Of a DNA stretch of 64,000 nucleotides, positions 18,572-25,945 are shown in pieces. Both the position numbers and the translations under genes were made by a program. Source of the stretch: Geodermatophilus arenarius (GTDB taxonomy: Bacteria; Actinomycetota; Actinomycetes; Mycobacteriales; Geodermatophilaceae). How positions within the stretch are numbered: the stretch's first letter is position 1; every line of letters starts with the position of its first letter. The notes under the pieces are model-generated. The model saw only the letters and a list, made by a program, of their open reading frames with translations, was not told the DNA's origin and searched no databases. Where the stretch lies: positions 62,001 to 126,000 of the forward strand of contig NZ_JBHSGR010000004.1 in assembly GCF_042654585.1 (NCBI RefSeq), written 5' to 3'.

Positions 18572-19707
18572 GCCGTCCCGCCGTCGAGGAGGGCGGCCAG
18601 CCGGTCCGCGCCGGGACACGGGCCGCCGTCGGCCCGCCAACCGGCGTCGACGGCCACGAGGTCGCCGTCGCGGCGCACCACCCCGACCTCCGCCACCCGG
18701 CGGCCCGCCGGGGTGCGCCGCAGGTGCACGACCACCGCGAGCGCGGCCGCGGCCTGGCTGTGCACCGCCCGCCGGTCCAGGCCGGCCGCCACGCCCAGCG
18801 CCTCGAGCCGCGCGGGCACCTCCCCCGGCCGGTTGGCGTGCAGGGTGCCGCAGCCGCCGTCGTGCCCGGTGTTGAGCGCGGCCAGCAGGTCGGTGACCTC
18901 CGCGCCGCGGACCTCGCCGACCACCAGCCGGTCGGGCCGCATGCGCAGTGCCTGGCGCACGAGGTCGCGCAGGGTCACCTGCCCGGCGCCCTCCACGTTC
19001 GGCGGGCGGGTGAGCAGCCGGACGACGTGCGGGTGCGCCGGGGTGAGCTCCGGCGCGTCCTCGCAGAGGACCACGCGCTCGCCCGGCGGCACCTCGCCGA
19101 GCAGCGCCGAGAGCAGCGTGGTCTTGCCCGACCCGGTGCCCCCGGTGACCAGGAAGGCCAGCCGCCGCCGGAGCACCGCCCGCAGCAGCGCCTCCGACCG
19201 CCCCGGCAGCGTCCCGCGCGCGGCGAGCTCGGCCAGACCGAGGGAGCACCGCCGCAGCACCCGCAGCGACAGGCAGGTGCCCGCGGCCGAGACCGGCGGC
19301 AGCACCGCGTGCAGCCGGGTGCCGTCGGGCAGGCCCGCGTCGACCCACGGCGCGGCGTCGTCGAGGCGGCGCCCGGCGCTGGCGGCCAGCCGGACCGCGA
19401 GCCGGCGGACGGCGTCCTCGTCGGGGAACCGCACGTCCGCGGGTTCCAGGCCGCTCCCCCGGTCCACCCACACCTCGGCCGGGCCGTTGACCAGCACGTC
19501 GGTGACGCCGGGCGCCCGCAGCAGCGGCTCCAGCGGCCCGGCTCCGGCCAGCTCGGCGACCGCGTCGCGCACCGCGGCGAGGACGTCGGTCTCGCCGAGC
19601 AGGCCGGCCTCCTCGCGCACGAGCGCCGCCACCGCGGCCCGGCTCGGCGGCCCCGGCTCCAGCGCCAGCCGGGCGCGCACGCGCTCGACCAGCGGCAGGC
19701 CGCTCAC
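18568..19707 (-). CDS. tadA: TadA-family secretion ATPase
   Basis: A 379-residue hexameric traffic ATPase powering pilus assembly (Rv3659c-like, heli_sec_ATPase type). Walker A GGTGSGKTT (189-197), Asp box CEDAPEL (215-221), Walker B-like LVVGEVRG (261-268) and His box TLHANRPGE are all present. The N-terminal domain (about 1-110) includes VTDVLVNGPAEVWVDRG, the usual N-domain strand. GTG at 19707 overlaps the cpaE-like stop. Cytoplasmic, bound to TadB/TadC at the membrane. Confidence 0.95.
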   Translation of the reverse strand: MSGLPLVERVRARLALEPGPPSRAAVAALVREEAGLLGETDVLAAVRDAVAELAGAGPLEPLLRAPGVTDVLVNGPAEVWVDRGSGLEPADVRFPDEDAVRRLAVRLAASAGRRLDDAAPWVDAGLPDGTRLHAVLPPVSAAGTCLSLRVLRRCSLGLAELAARGTLPGRSEALLRAVLRRRLAFLVTGGTGSGKTTLLSALLGEVPPGERVVLCEDAPELTPAHPHVVRLLTRPPNVEGAGQVTLRDLVRQALRMRPDRLVVGEVRGAEVTDLLAALNTGHDGGCGTLHANRPGEVPARLEALGVAAGLDRRAVHSQAAAALAVVVHLRRTPAGRRVAEVGVVRRDGDLVAVDAGWRADGGPCPGADRLAALLDGGTA

Positions 19708-20783
19708 GCCGCCCGCTCCGGCCGGGACAGCTCACCGAGCAGCCGGCGGACGAGCGCGCCCAGCGGGCTGCGCGGCGCCACCGACGGCGGCTCGCCGCGC
19801 TCGCCCCGGGGCAGCGCGCCGCGGTCGTGCCCCAGCTCAGCGAGCACCGGCCGTCCGGCCACGGCGGCCACCTCCGCGGCGGACAGGCCGCCCGGGACGG
19901 TGCGCACCACCAGCCGGGCTGCCGACCAGGGCGCCCCCGCCACCAGCGCCCGGGCGGCCGAGGCGGCGCGCAGCCGGGCGGGCACGACCAGCAGCGCCAG
20001 GTCGGCCTCGGCCAGCACCGCCTCCGCCGCCGGGTCGGGCGCCGCCGTGCGCGGCAGGTCCACCACCACCGGCAGCCCGCGGTCCCGCGCGGCGTCGACG
20101 ACGGCGGCGAGCGCCTCGGCCGGCACCGGCGCCGGGTCGTCGCGCGCCGCGGCGAGGACGTGCACCCCGGCGGCCGTGGGCAGCGCGGCGAGCAGCGCGT
20201 CCCCGTCCACCCGGCCGCGCACCCCGGTCAGCTCCGGCCAGCGCAGCCCCTCGGCGTCCTCGGCGCCGAGCAGCAGGTCCAGCCCGCCGCCCCACGGGTC
20301 GGCGTCGACCAGCAGGACGCCCTCGCGCCTGGCGGCGGCCACGGCGAGGGCGGTGGCCAGCGTGCTGACGCCCGCCCCGCCGCAGCTGCCGCCGACGACG
20401 GCCAGCCAGCCGCGCGCCACCGGCGACCGCCCCGCCTCCCCCGCCCGGGCGGCCAGCCACGCCTCGTCGTCGGGCAGCACGGCGACGCGCTCGGCGCCGC
20501 GCTCCACCGCGGCCGCCCAGGCCGGCGCCGGCAGGGCGCTGGGCGCGACGACGACCACGCCCGGGCGGCGGGGCAGGGCGCGCACCGCCGGGCTGTCGAG
20601 GACGTCCGCGCCGAGCAGCACCAGCGCGGCGTCCCGGTGGGCGCGGCGCAGCGCCGTCCCGCCGGTGGCCACCTCGGGCTCGGTGCCGGCGGCGGCGAGG
20701 ACGCGCAGGACGTCGTCGAGGAGGTCCTCGTCGGCGCAGACGACCAGCGGACGGGACGGCGGGGGGACCGGACGCGGGGGCAC
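19704..20783 (-). CDS. CpaE/Ssd-like P-loop protein
   Basis: A 359-residue MinD/ParA-fold protein of the actinobacterial CpaE-like group (Rv3660c Ssd-like; TIGR03815 in type). A receiver-like N-terminal region (about 11-110) precedes a deviant Walker motif GGSCGGAGVST (131-141) that lacks the usual lysines, then LLVDADPWGGGLDLLLG and VVVDLPR. Family members place the Tad machinery or affect septum formation. The GTG at 20783 has only a weak ribosome site. First gene of the right Tad operon; the paired CTGTGGAC motif (20834-20860) lies 50-77 bp upstream in the divergent promoter region. Confidence 0.87.
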   Translation of the reverse strand: MPPRPVPPPSRPLVVCADEDLLDDVLRVLAAAGTEPEVATGGTALRRAHRDAALVLLGADVLDSPAVRALPRRPGVVVVAPSALPAPAWAAAVERGAERVAVLPDDEAWLAARAGEAGRSPVARGWLAVVGGSCGGAGVSTLATALAVAAARREGVLLVDADPWGGGLDLLLGAEDAEGLRWPELTGVRGRVDGDALLAALPTAAGVHVLAAARDDPAPVPAEALAAVVDAARDRGLPVVVDLPRTAAPDPAAEAVLAEADLALLVVPARLRAASAARALVAGAPWSAARLVVRTVPGGLSAAEVAAVAGRPVLAELGHDRGALPRGERGEPPSVAPRSPLGALVRRLLGELSRPERAA

Positions 20784-20833
20784 GCGCCGGAGCCCATCGC
20801 GGACGGCCGGTGCGCGCGTGCCGGACCGGGCAA

Positions 20834-20860
20834 CTGTGGACGACCCGAAAGGGTGTGGAC
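20834..20860 (+). promoter_or_regulatory. Paired CTGTGGAC motif, copy C
   Basis: CTGTGGAC at 20834-20841 and GTGTGGAC at 20853-20860, starts 19 bp apart. It is central in the 127-bp region between the divergent cpaE-like and HAD-IB genes. Spacing and following bases (GRSG) resemble copies A and B. Confidence 0.5.
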
Positions 20861-20896
20861 GGGGTTGCGAGACCCGTCACACCCGGGACGTCCGCT

Positions 20897-20902
20897 TACA
20901 GT
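20897..20902 (+). promoter_or_regulatory. -10 element, probable leaderless promoter
   Basis: TACAGT ends 8 bases before the GTG of the HAD-IB gene (20911), and no ribosome site precedes that start. This fits a leaderless transcript starting at or next to the GTG. No good -35 is visible. Confidence 0.5.
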
Positions 20903-20910
20903 CGTGAACC

Positions 20911-21768
20911 GTGACGCACGCCGCGGCGTTCTTCGACCTGGACAAGACCGTCATCGCCAAGTCCAGCACCCTGGCCTTCGGTCGTCCCTTCTTCGCGGGC
21001 GGGCTGATCAACCGCCGCGCCGTGCTCAAGGGCGCCTACGCGCAGTTCGTCTTCTCCCTCTCCGGCGCCGACGCGCAGCAGATGGAGCGGATGCGGGCGC
21101 AGATCACCGACATGGCGACCGGCTGGGACGTCGCGACGGTGCACGAGATCGTCCGGGAGACGCTGCACGAGGTCGTGGACCCGCTGGTCTACGCCGAGGC
21201 GGCCGACCTCATCGAGTCCCACCGGGCGGCGGGGCGGGAGATCGTCATCGTCTCCAGCAGCGGCGCGGAGATGGTGGAGCCGATCGGCGAGATGCTCGGC
21301 GCCGACCGGGTGGTGGCCACCCGGATGGTGACCGTCGACGGCCGCTACACCGGCGAGATCGAGTTCTACGCGTACGGGGAGAACAAGGCCGAGGCGATGC
21401 GGCGGGTGGCCGCCGAGAACGGCTACGACCTGGCCGACTGCCATGCCTACAGCGACTCGGTCACCGACCTGCCGATGCTCACCGCGGTCGGGCACCCGAC
21501 GGCGGTCAACCCCGACCGGGCGCTGCGCAAGGTGGCCGCCGAGCGCGGCTGGCCGGTGCTGGAGTTCACCCGGCCGGTGTCGATGCGCTCGCGCTTCGCC
21601 GTGCCGCCGGCGCCGGTGGTCACCGGCGCCGCGATGGGCGTGGGCGCGGCGGTCGCCGGGCTGGCCTGGTACGCGCGGCGGCGGTCGCTGCGCACCGTGC
21701 CCGCCGTGGCGGCCGCTGCGACCGCGGCGGCCCCAGCCGCCGCCCGGTGGCGGCGCCGGGGCGCCTGA
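20911..21768 (+). CDS. HAD-IB family phosphatase (Rv3661-like)
   Basis: A 285-residue SerB-like HAD subclass IB enzyme: motif I FFDLDKT (Asp9, Asp11), motif II VSSSG, and motif IV YSDSVTDLPML. The last 60 residues hold a hydrophobic helix (VVTGAAMGVGAAVAGLAWYA) and a basic, Ala-rich tail, so it may be membrane-tethered. It occupies the same place as Rv3661 beside the Tad locus of M. tuberculosis and is transcribed divergently from the cpaE-like gene. Likely leaderless. Substrate unknown. Confidence 0.88.
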   Translation: MTHAAAFFDLDKTVIAKSSTLAFGRPFFAGGLINRRAVLKGAYAQFVFSLSGADAQQMERMRAQITDMATGWDVATVHEIVRETLHEVVDPLVYAEAADLIESHRAAGREIVIVSSSGAEMVEPIGEMLGADRVVATRMVTVDGRYTGEIEFYAYGENKAEAMRRVAAENGYDLADCHAYSDSVTDLPMLTAVGHPTAVNPDRALRKVAAERGWPVLEFTRPVSMRSRFAVPPAPVVTGAAMGVGAAVAGLAWYARRRSLRTVPAVAAAATAAAPAAARWRRRGA

Positions 21769-21798
21769 GCGCCCGTCGATCGGGCCTCGCCCGCTCAG
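21765..21798. terminator. Bidirectional terminator-like hairpin
   Basis: CTGAGCG (21765-21771) pairs with CGCTCAG (21792-21798), and an inner GCCCG/CGGGC hairpin (21771-21785) sits between them. It is placed exactly between the convergent HAD-IB and aldo/keto reductase genes and includes both stop regions. No T-tract. Confidence 0.55.
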
Positions 21799-22784
21799 AC
21801 GCCCAGCCGCCCGCGCAGCCCGTCCACCCGCTCCCGGACGCCGTCGACCAGGGTGCGGACGCCGGACACCGGGGTGAACGCGCGCGCCGCCGCGGTGAGC
21901 GCCGCCTGCTCGTCGGGCCGCAGGTCGACGTCGCCGGCCGCGGCGTTGGCCTCCACCTGCTCCACGCTCGAGGCACCGGGGATGACCACCACCCGGGGCA
22001 GCGAGACCAGCCAGGCCAGCGCGATCGTCCCGGGCCGGACCCCGTGCGCGGCGGCGACCTCGCGCAGGACGTCGAGCAGCGGCTGCGCGCGCCGCAGGTT
22101 CTCCGTGCCGAACAGCGGGTTGGCCGCGCGCACCCCGCCGGGCCGGTTCTCCACGCCGTACCGGCCGCCGAGCAGGCCCTGCGCCAGGGGGCTGTAGGCG
22201 ATGACGACGCGCCCCTCGCGCTCGGCGAAGGGCACCAGGTCCTCGAGCGCCCCGGGCCGGACGAGGGAGAACTGCACCTGGTTGGTGAGGACCGGCCGGC
22301 CCAGCGCCGCGTCGGCCGCCCGCCAGCGGGCCAGGGAGTAGTTCGAGACGCCGGCGGCGCCGATGCGGTCCTCGTCGAGCAGCTGCCGCAGGCCCGGCAT
22401 GACCACGCTGTCGGGGACGACCGGGTTGGGCTGGTGCACCTGGTACAGCGGGATCCGCGTCAGGCCCAGCCGCCGGGCGCTGCCCTCGAACCGGGACCGG
22501 ACCACGGGCGGGAACGGCGCCACCGGGAAGACCTTCGAGGCGACGACGACCTCGCCGCGCTCCTCCCCCAGCGCCTCGCCGAGGATGCGCTCGCTGCGGC
22601 CGAAGCCGTAGATCTCCGCGGTGTCGAACAGCGTGACGCCGAGGTCCCGCGCCCGGCGGACGACGTCACGCGCGGTGCCCTCGGCGTAGCCCTCGCCGTA
22701 GCCCCACTCGCGGGACCCGAACTGCCAGGTGCCCAGCCCGATCCGGCTGACCCGGCCGAGCCCGTCGACGTCGAGGTGGCGCAT
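21795..22784 (-). CDS. Aldo/keto reductase
   Basis: A 329-residue NADPH-dependent oxidoreductase with the AKR tetrad: Asp54 and Tyr59 (FDTAEIYG), Lys84 (ASKVF) and His117 (YQVHQPN), plus the cofactor-binding GVSNYS, YSPLAQGLLGG and IPGASSVEQVEAN segments. The central region GLGTWQFGSREWGYG is typical of actinobacterial members. It starts at ATG 22784 and lies 45 bases downstream of the Fic-like gene on the same strand. Substrate unknown; probably a cytosolic carbonyl reductase. Confidence 0.92.
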   Translation of the reverse strand: MRHLDVDGLGRVSRIGLGTWQFGSREWGYGEGYAEGTARDVVRRARDLGVTLFDTAEIYGFGRSERILGEALGEERGEVVVASKVFPVAPFPPVVRSRFEGSARRLGLTRIPLYQVHQPNPVVPDSVVMPGLRQLLDEDRIGAAGVSNYSLARWRAADAALGRPVLTNQVQFSLVRPGALEDLVPFAEREGRVVIAYSPLAQGLLGGRYGVENRPGGVRAANPLFGTENLRRAQPLLDVLREVAAAHGVRPGTIALAWLVSLPRVVVIPGASSVEQVEANAAAGDVDLRPDEQAALTAAARAFTPVSGVRTLVDGVRERVDGLRGRLGV

Positions 22785-22829
22785 CCCCTCACTGTGCGCC
22801 GCGCCCGCACCGGGCGCAGGGCGGGCCGG

Positions 22830-23618
22830 TCAGCCGCGCAGGATCGCCTCGGCGATGGCCAGCCCCTCGCGGGCGCCGAGCTCGGTGGCGCGGCAGCAGT
22901 GCACCAGCCAGGCGGCGACGCCGTCGGGTCCGCCCGCGGCGTAGCCGGCCAGCCGGTCGCGGTAGGCGTCGGCGCCCAGGTCGACGAAGCCGACCTCGGG
23001 CACCGACACGGCCTTGGGGTCCAGGCCGCGGCCGATGGTGGTCAGCCGGGCGGCCGCCCGGGCGACGACGCCGTCGGCGGTGCCGAAGGGCGCCAGGGCC
23101 GCGAGCTCGCCGTGCACGAGTCCGGCCACCAGCACCGCGGGGACGGTCGAGGTGCCGGTCACCACCTGGAACAGGCCGGTCAGCCGCGGGCCGGCGTGCG
23201 GGCCGGGGCGGCCGAGACCGGCGCGGTCGGTGAGGTCGGCGGCGGCCAGCACGTGCAGCCGGGCGAGCACCTGCCCGGGGGCCTTCGCCCACGTGTCGAC
23301 CAGCGAGCCCAGCCCCACCGACACCCGCAGCGAGCCCTGCACGACCGGGTCGTCGACCGAGCCCGCGCGCAGGTCGGCCAGCGGGACGTCGACGCCGTCC
23401 AGGGCCGCGGACGCGCGGGCCCCGCGCAGCGCCGACTCGGTGCTGACCTCGGCCGACCGGTTGCGCATGAGCCGGTGGGCCAGCAGCCGGTCGATGCCGG
23501 CGCGGGCGGCGTCGGCGGCCTCCCGGACCCCGGGGAGGTCGAGCAGCGGGGCCAGCGGGTCGGGGCCGGTCGGCGCGGCGGCGGGACGGCCGGCGCCGGG
23601 ACGGACGGGGATGGTCAC
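22830..23618 (-). CDS. Rv3662c-like protein with degenerate Fic core
   Basis: A 262-residue protein related to mycobacterial proteins labelled 'oxidoreductase' (Rv3662c), although no nucleotide-binding fold is visible. Residues 169-187 (HGELAALAPFGTADGVVAR) align with the Fic active-site region, where HPFxxGNGRxxR is expected: here APF..ADGVxxR, so the catalytic His, Asn and first Arg are replaced. An upstream segment RGARASAALDGV (66-76) resembles the Fic N-terminal 'SSxIEG' stretch. It may be a catalytically dead Fic-fold protein. GTG at 23618 is the best start; the ribosome site is weak. Neighbourhood conserved with the Tad locus. Confidence 0.7.
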   Translation of the reverse strand: MTIPVRPGAGRPAAAPTGPDPLAPLLDLPGVREAADAARAGIDRLLAHRLMRNRSAEVSTESALRGARASAALDGVDVPLADLRAGSVDDPVVQGSLRVSVGLGSLVDTWAKAPGQVLARLHVLAAADLTDRAGLGRPGPHAGPRLTGLFQVVTGTSTVPAVLVAGLVHGELAALAPFGTADGVVARAAARLTTIGRGLDPKAVSVPEVGFVDLGADAYRDRLAGYAAGGPDGVAAWLVHCCRATELGAREGLAIAEAILRG

Positions 23619-23682
23619 GTCCCGACGGTACGAGCACCGGCCCCGGGGCCCGCGCCCGCCTGCCCTACGCTCGGCGACCACC

Positions 23683-24243
23683 ATGGCCCGCCCGCTCACC
23701 CTCCTCCTCGTCCGGCACGGGCAGAGCACCTGGAACGCCGCCGGGCTGATGCAGGGCCAGACGGCGCACGTCCCGCTCACCGACCGGGGACACGACCAGG
23801 CGCGGGCCGCGGCCCGCGAGCTCGCGGCGCTCGGGCCGGGCGCGATGCTGTCCAGCGACCTGCTGCGGGCGGTGCAGACCGCCGAGCACTGCGCCGCCGC
23901 GACCGGTCTGGCGTTCACCACCACGCCGGCGCTGCGCGAGCAGGGCTACGGTGTGCTCGAGGGGCGGCCGTCGCGGGAGCTGTGGGACGTCGTCGACTGG
24001 ACCGACCCGCGCTGGGCGGCCGAGGGCGGGGAGAGCCTGGCCGACCTGCACGCCCGGGTCGCGGCCCTCCTCGGCCGGCTGCGGGCGGACCCGCCGGCCG
24101 GGGTCGTCGCGCTGGTCACCCACGGCGACACCATCCGCGCCGCCCAGGCGGTCGCCGCCGGGCTGGGCCCCGCGGAGATGCCGGCTGTGACGCCGCACAA
24201 CGGCACGGTCACCCGGCTGCAGCTCGCGGGGGCGGTCGGCTGA
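23683..24243 (+). CDS. Histidine phosphatase, possible alpha-ribazole phosphatase
   Basis: A 186-residue phosphoglycerate-mutase-like phosphatase: RHGQSTWN with catalytic His12, acid loop REQGYGVLEG and second histidine in VTHGDT. The final A of its TGA is the first base of the cobU ATG, so it may serve as CobC (alpha-ribazole-5'-phosphate phosphatase) in nucleotide-loop assembly; sequence alone cannot exclude a general phosphatase. A TACGCT -10-like hexamer lies about 11 bases before the ATG. Confidence 0.85.
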   Translation: MARPLTLLLVRHGQSTWNAAGLMQGQTAHVPLTDRGHDQARAAARELAALGPGAMLSSDLLRAVQTAEHCAAATGLAFTTTPALREQGYGVLEGRPSRELWDVVDWTDPRWAAEGGESLADLHARVAALLGRLRADPPAGVVALVTHGDTIRAAQAVAAGLGPAEMPAVTPHNGTVTRLQLAGAVG

Positions 24244-24764
24244 TGGCGCGGGTGCTGGTGCTGGGCGGGTCGCGGTCGGGGAAGTCGGCGCACGCCGAGT
24301 CGCTGGTGGCCGACCGGCCCGGCGTCGTCTACCTGGCCACCTCGGCACCGGCGCCGGACGACGCCGAGTGGACCCGGCGGGTCGCCGCGCACCGCGCCCG
24401 CCGGCCGGCCGGCTGGACGACGCTGGAGACCACGGCGCCCAGCGACCTGCTGCGCGGCGGGACGGTGCTGGTCGACAGCGTGACCACGTGGGTCGCGGCG
24501 CTCATGGACGAGACCGGCGTGTGGACCGACGGGCCCGCTGCCCTCGACCGGCTGGCCGGGCGGGTCGACGCGCTGGTCAACGCCTGGGCGATGACCCCGG
24601 CGCACGTGGTGGCGGTCAGCGACGAGGTGGGTCTGGGCGTGGTGCCGGAGTCCCGCGCGGGCCGGCTGTTCCGCGACACCCTCGGCGAGGTCAACCAGCG
24701 GCTGGCCGGCACCGCGGACGAGGTGTGGTTCGTCGTCGCCGGGCTGCCGCAGCGGCTGCGGTGA
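24243..24764 (+). CDS. cobU: Adenosylcobinamide kinase / guanylyltransferase
   Basis: A 173-residue bifunctional CobU that phosphorylates adenosylcobinamide and forms GDP-cobinamide in the nucleotide-loop pathway. P-loop GGSRSGKS (8-15); His50 in AAHRARRP is the likely guanylylated residue; VLVDSVTTWV and SDEVGLGVVPESRAGRLFRD are family hallmarks. The ATG at 24243 shares a base with the previous stop (TGATG), and the stop overlaps the cobS GTG. Operon order: phosphatase-cobU-cobS. Confidence 0.96.
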   Translation: MARVLVLGGSRSGKSAHAESLVADRPGVVYLATSAPAPDDAEWTRRVAAHRARRPAGWTTLETTAPSDLLRGGTVLVDSVTTWVAALMDETGVWTDGPAALDRLAGRVDALVNAWAMTPAHVVAVSDEVGLGVVPESRAGRLFRDTLGEVNQRLAGTADEVWFVVAGLPQRLR

Positions 24765-25537
24765 CGCACCGGCCGAGGTGGGCCGGCCCGCTGGAGTCGG
24801 TCGCGCTGCTCACCGTGGTGCGCGTCCCCGCCGCCGGGACGACGTCCACCCGCGGGGTGCTGCCGTGGGCGCCGCTGGTCGGGCTGGCGCTCGGCGGGGT
24901 CGCGGCCGGGGTCGGCGTGCTCGGCGCGCACCTGGTGTCCCCGCTGACCGGTGCCGTGGCGGCGCTCGCCGTGCTCGCCTGGCTGACCCGGGCGCTCCAC
25001 CTGGACGGGCTGGCCGACACCGCCGACGGTCTGGGTCCGCTGCGCGGCCGGGAGCGGGCGCTGCAGGTCATGCACCAGGGGGACGTCGGCCCGTTCGGGG
25101 TGGTGACGCTGGTCCTCGCCCTGCTGCTGCAGGCGGCGGCGGGGGCGGCGCTGCTGGCGGCCGACGGCGGCTGGCTCGCGCTGTGGACGGCGGTGGTCGT
25201 GGCGCGGCTGGCGATGGCCCGCACCGGGCTGCCCGGCACGCCGACGGCCGAGGGGTCGTCGCTGGGGCAGGCGGTGGCCGGCACGGTGTCGGCGCCCTGG
25301 CTCGCGGGGTGGGGGCTGCTCGTGGTCGGCGGTGCCGCCGCGACGGGGTGGGCGGCCGGCGGCCCGGGGACCGCGGCGGCGCTGGGCGGGGCCGCGGTGG
25401 CCGGCCTGCTCGCGGCCGAGCTCGTCCACGCCCGCGCGACGGCCCGGCTCGGCGGCGTCACCGGGGACGTGATGGGCGCGATGGGCGAGGCGGCAGCGAC
25501 CGTCGTCCTGCTGGTCGCCGCCGCCTCGGTGCCCTAG
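24761..25537 (+). CDS. cobS: Adenosylcobinamide-GDP ribazoletransferase
   Basis: A 258-residue integral membrane cobalamin synthase that joins adenosyl-GDP-cobinamide to alpha-ribazole (phosphate). The metal-binding LHLDGLADTADG (79-90) and the C-terminal GDVMGAMGE are conserved, and about six membrane helices fill the rest. GTG at 24761 overlaps the cobU stop. It ends at a strong hairpin (25555-25576). Confidence 0.96.
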   Translation: MTHRPRWAGPLESVALLTVVRVPAAGTTSTRGVLPWAPLVGLALGGVAAGVGVLGAHLVSPLTGAVAALAVLAWLTRALHLDGLADTADGLGPLRGRERALQVMHQGDVGPFGVVTLVLALLLQAAAGAALLAADGGWLALWTAVVVARLAMARTGLPGTPTAEGSSLGQAVAGTVSAPWLAGWGLLVVGGAAATGWAAGGPGTAAALGGAAVAGLLAAELVHARATARLGGVTGDVMGAMGEAAATVVLLVAAASVP

Positions 25538-25554
25538 CGGCGGATGGTGCTGTC

Positions 25555-25576
25555 CGTGGGGGCTTCAGCCCCCGCG
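25555..25576. terminator. Bidirectional terminator hairpin
   Basis: CGTGGGGGCT (25555-25564) pairs with AGCCCCCGCG (25567-25576), one G-U pair included, leaving an effective UUCA loop. It separates the convergent cobS and Gly/Arg/Met-rich small gene. No long T-tract. Confidence 0.65.
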
Positions 25577-25578
25577 GT

Positions 25579-25842
25579 TCAGCGGCGGCCGGTCAGCGAG
25601 CCGAGCAGGCGGCCCAGCCCGCCGGAGGCGGCGGTCGTCGGCGTGCCGCGGCCGAAGCGCCGGGTCGGCGTCGGGGTCGCCATCCGCGAGCGCCCCATGC
25701 CGCGGCCGGACGGCATGCCGCGCCCGGCGGTGCCCCGCCCCATCCCGCGTCCGGTGGCGCGGCCGGCGGCGGCGCGGCCCCCGGCGGCTCCGCGACGAGC
25801 CGTGGTCTCAGCAGTGCCCAGGAGTCGGTTCAGGATGCCCAT
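25579..25842 (-). CDS. Small Gly/Arg/Met-rich basic protein, unknown
   Basis: An 87-residue, strongly basic protein. The middle (about 20-60) is a low-complexity run of GRGMGR, GRATGR and MPSGRG units; short amphipathic ends (ILNRLLGTAE and LGRLLGSLTGRR) flank it. No known domain recognised. ATG at 25842; no clear ribosome site. It lies between cobS (convergent) and cobN (same strand, upstream), 103 bases after cobN ends. The composition recalls nucleic-acid- or membrane-binding peptides, but no function can be assigned; codon use is not obviously different from neighbours. Confidence 0.5.
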   Translation of the reverse strand: MGILNRLLGTAETTARRGAAGGRAAAGRATGRGMGRGTAGRGMPSGRGMGRSRMATPTPTRRFGRGTPTTAASGGLGRLLGSLTGRR

Positions 25843-25945
25843 GGAGATCGACTACCCGGCGAGCGGCCGCGTGAACCGGGCGATCGGCCCTCCTGCAGGG
25901 GCCGGCCCCGAGCTCGCGAGCGGTGCGGGGGCAGGAGGGTCCCCC

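Noticed and set aside
19827..24764. Very long + strand frame of over 1,600 codons across the cpaE, HAD-IB, aldo/keto reductase and cob genes
   Set aside because: Only its last part (24243-24764) is a real gene, cobU; the rest is antisense or out-of-frame low-complexity sequence.
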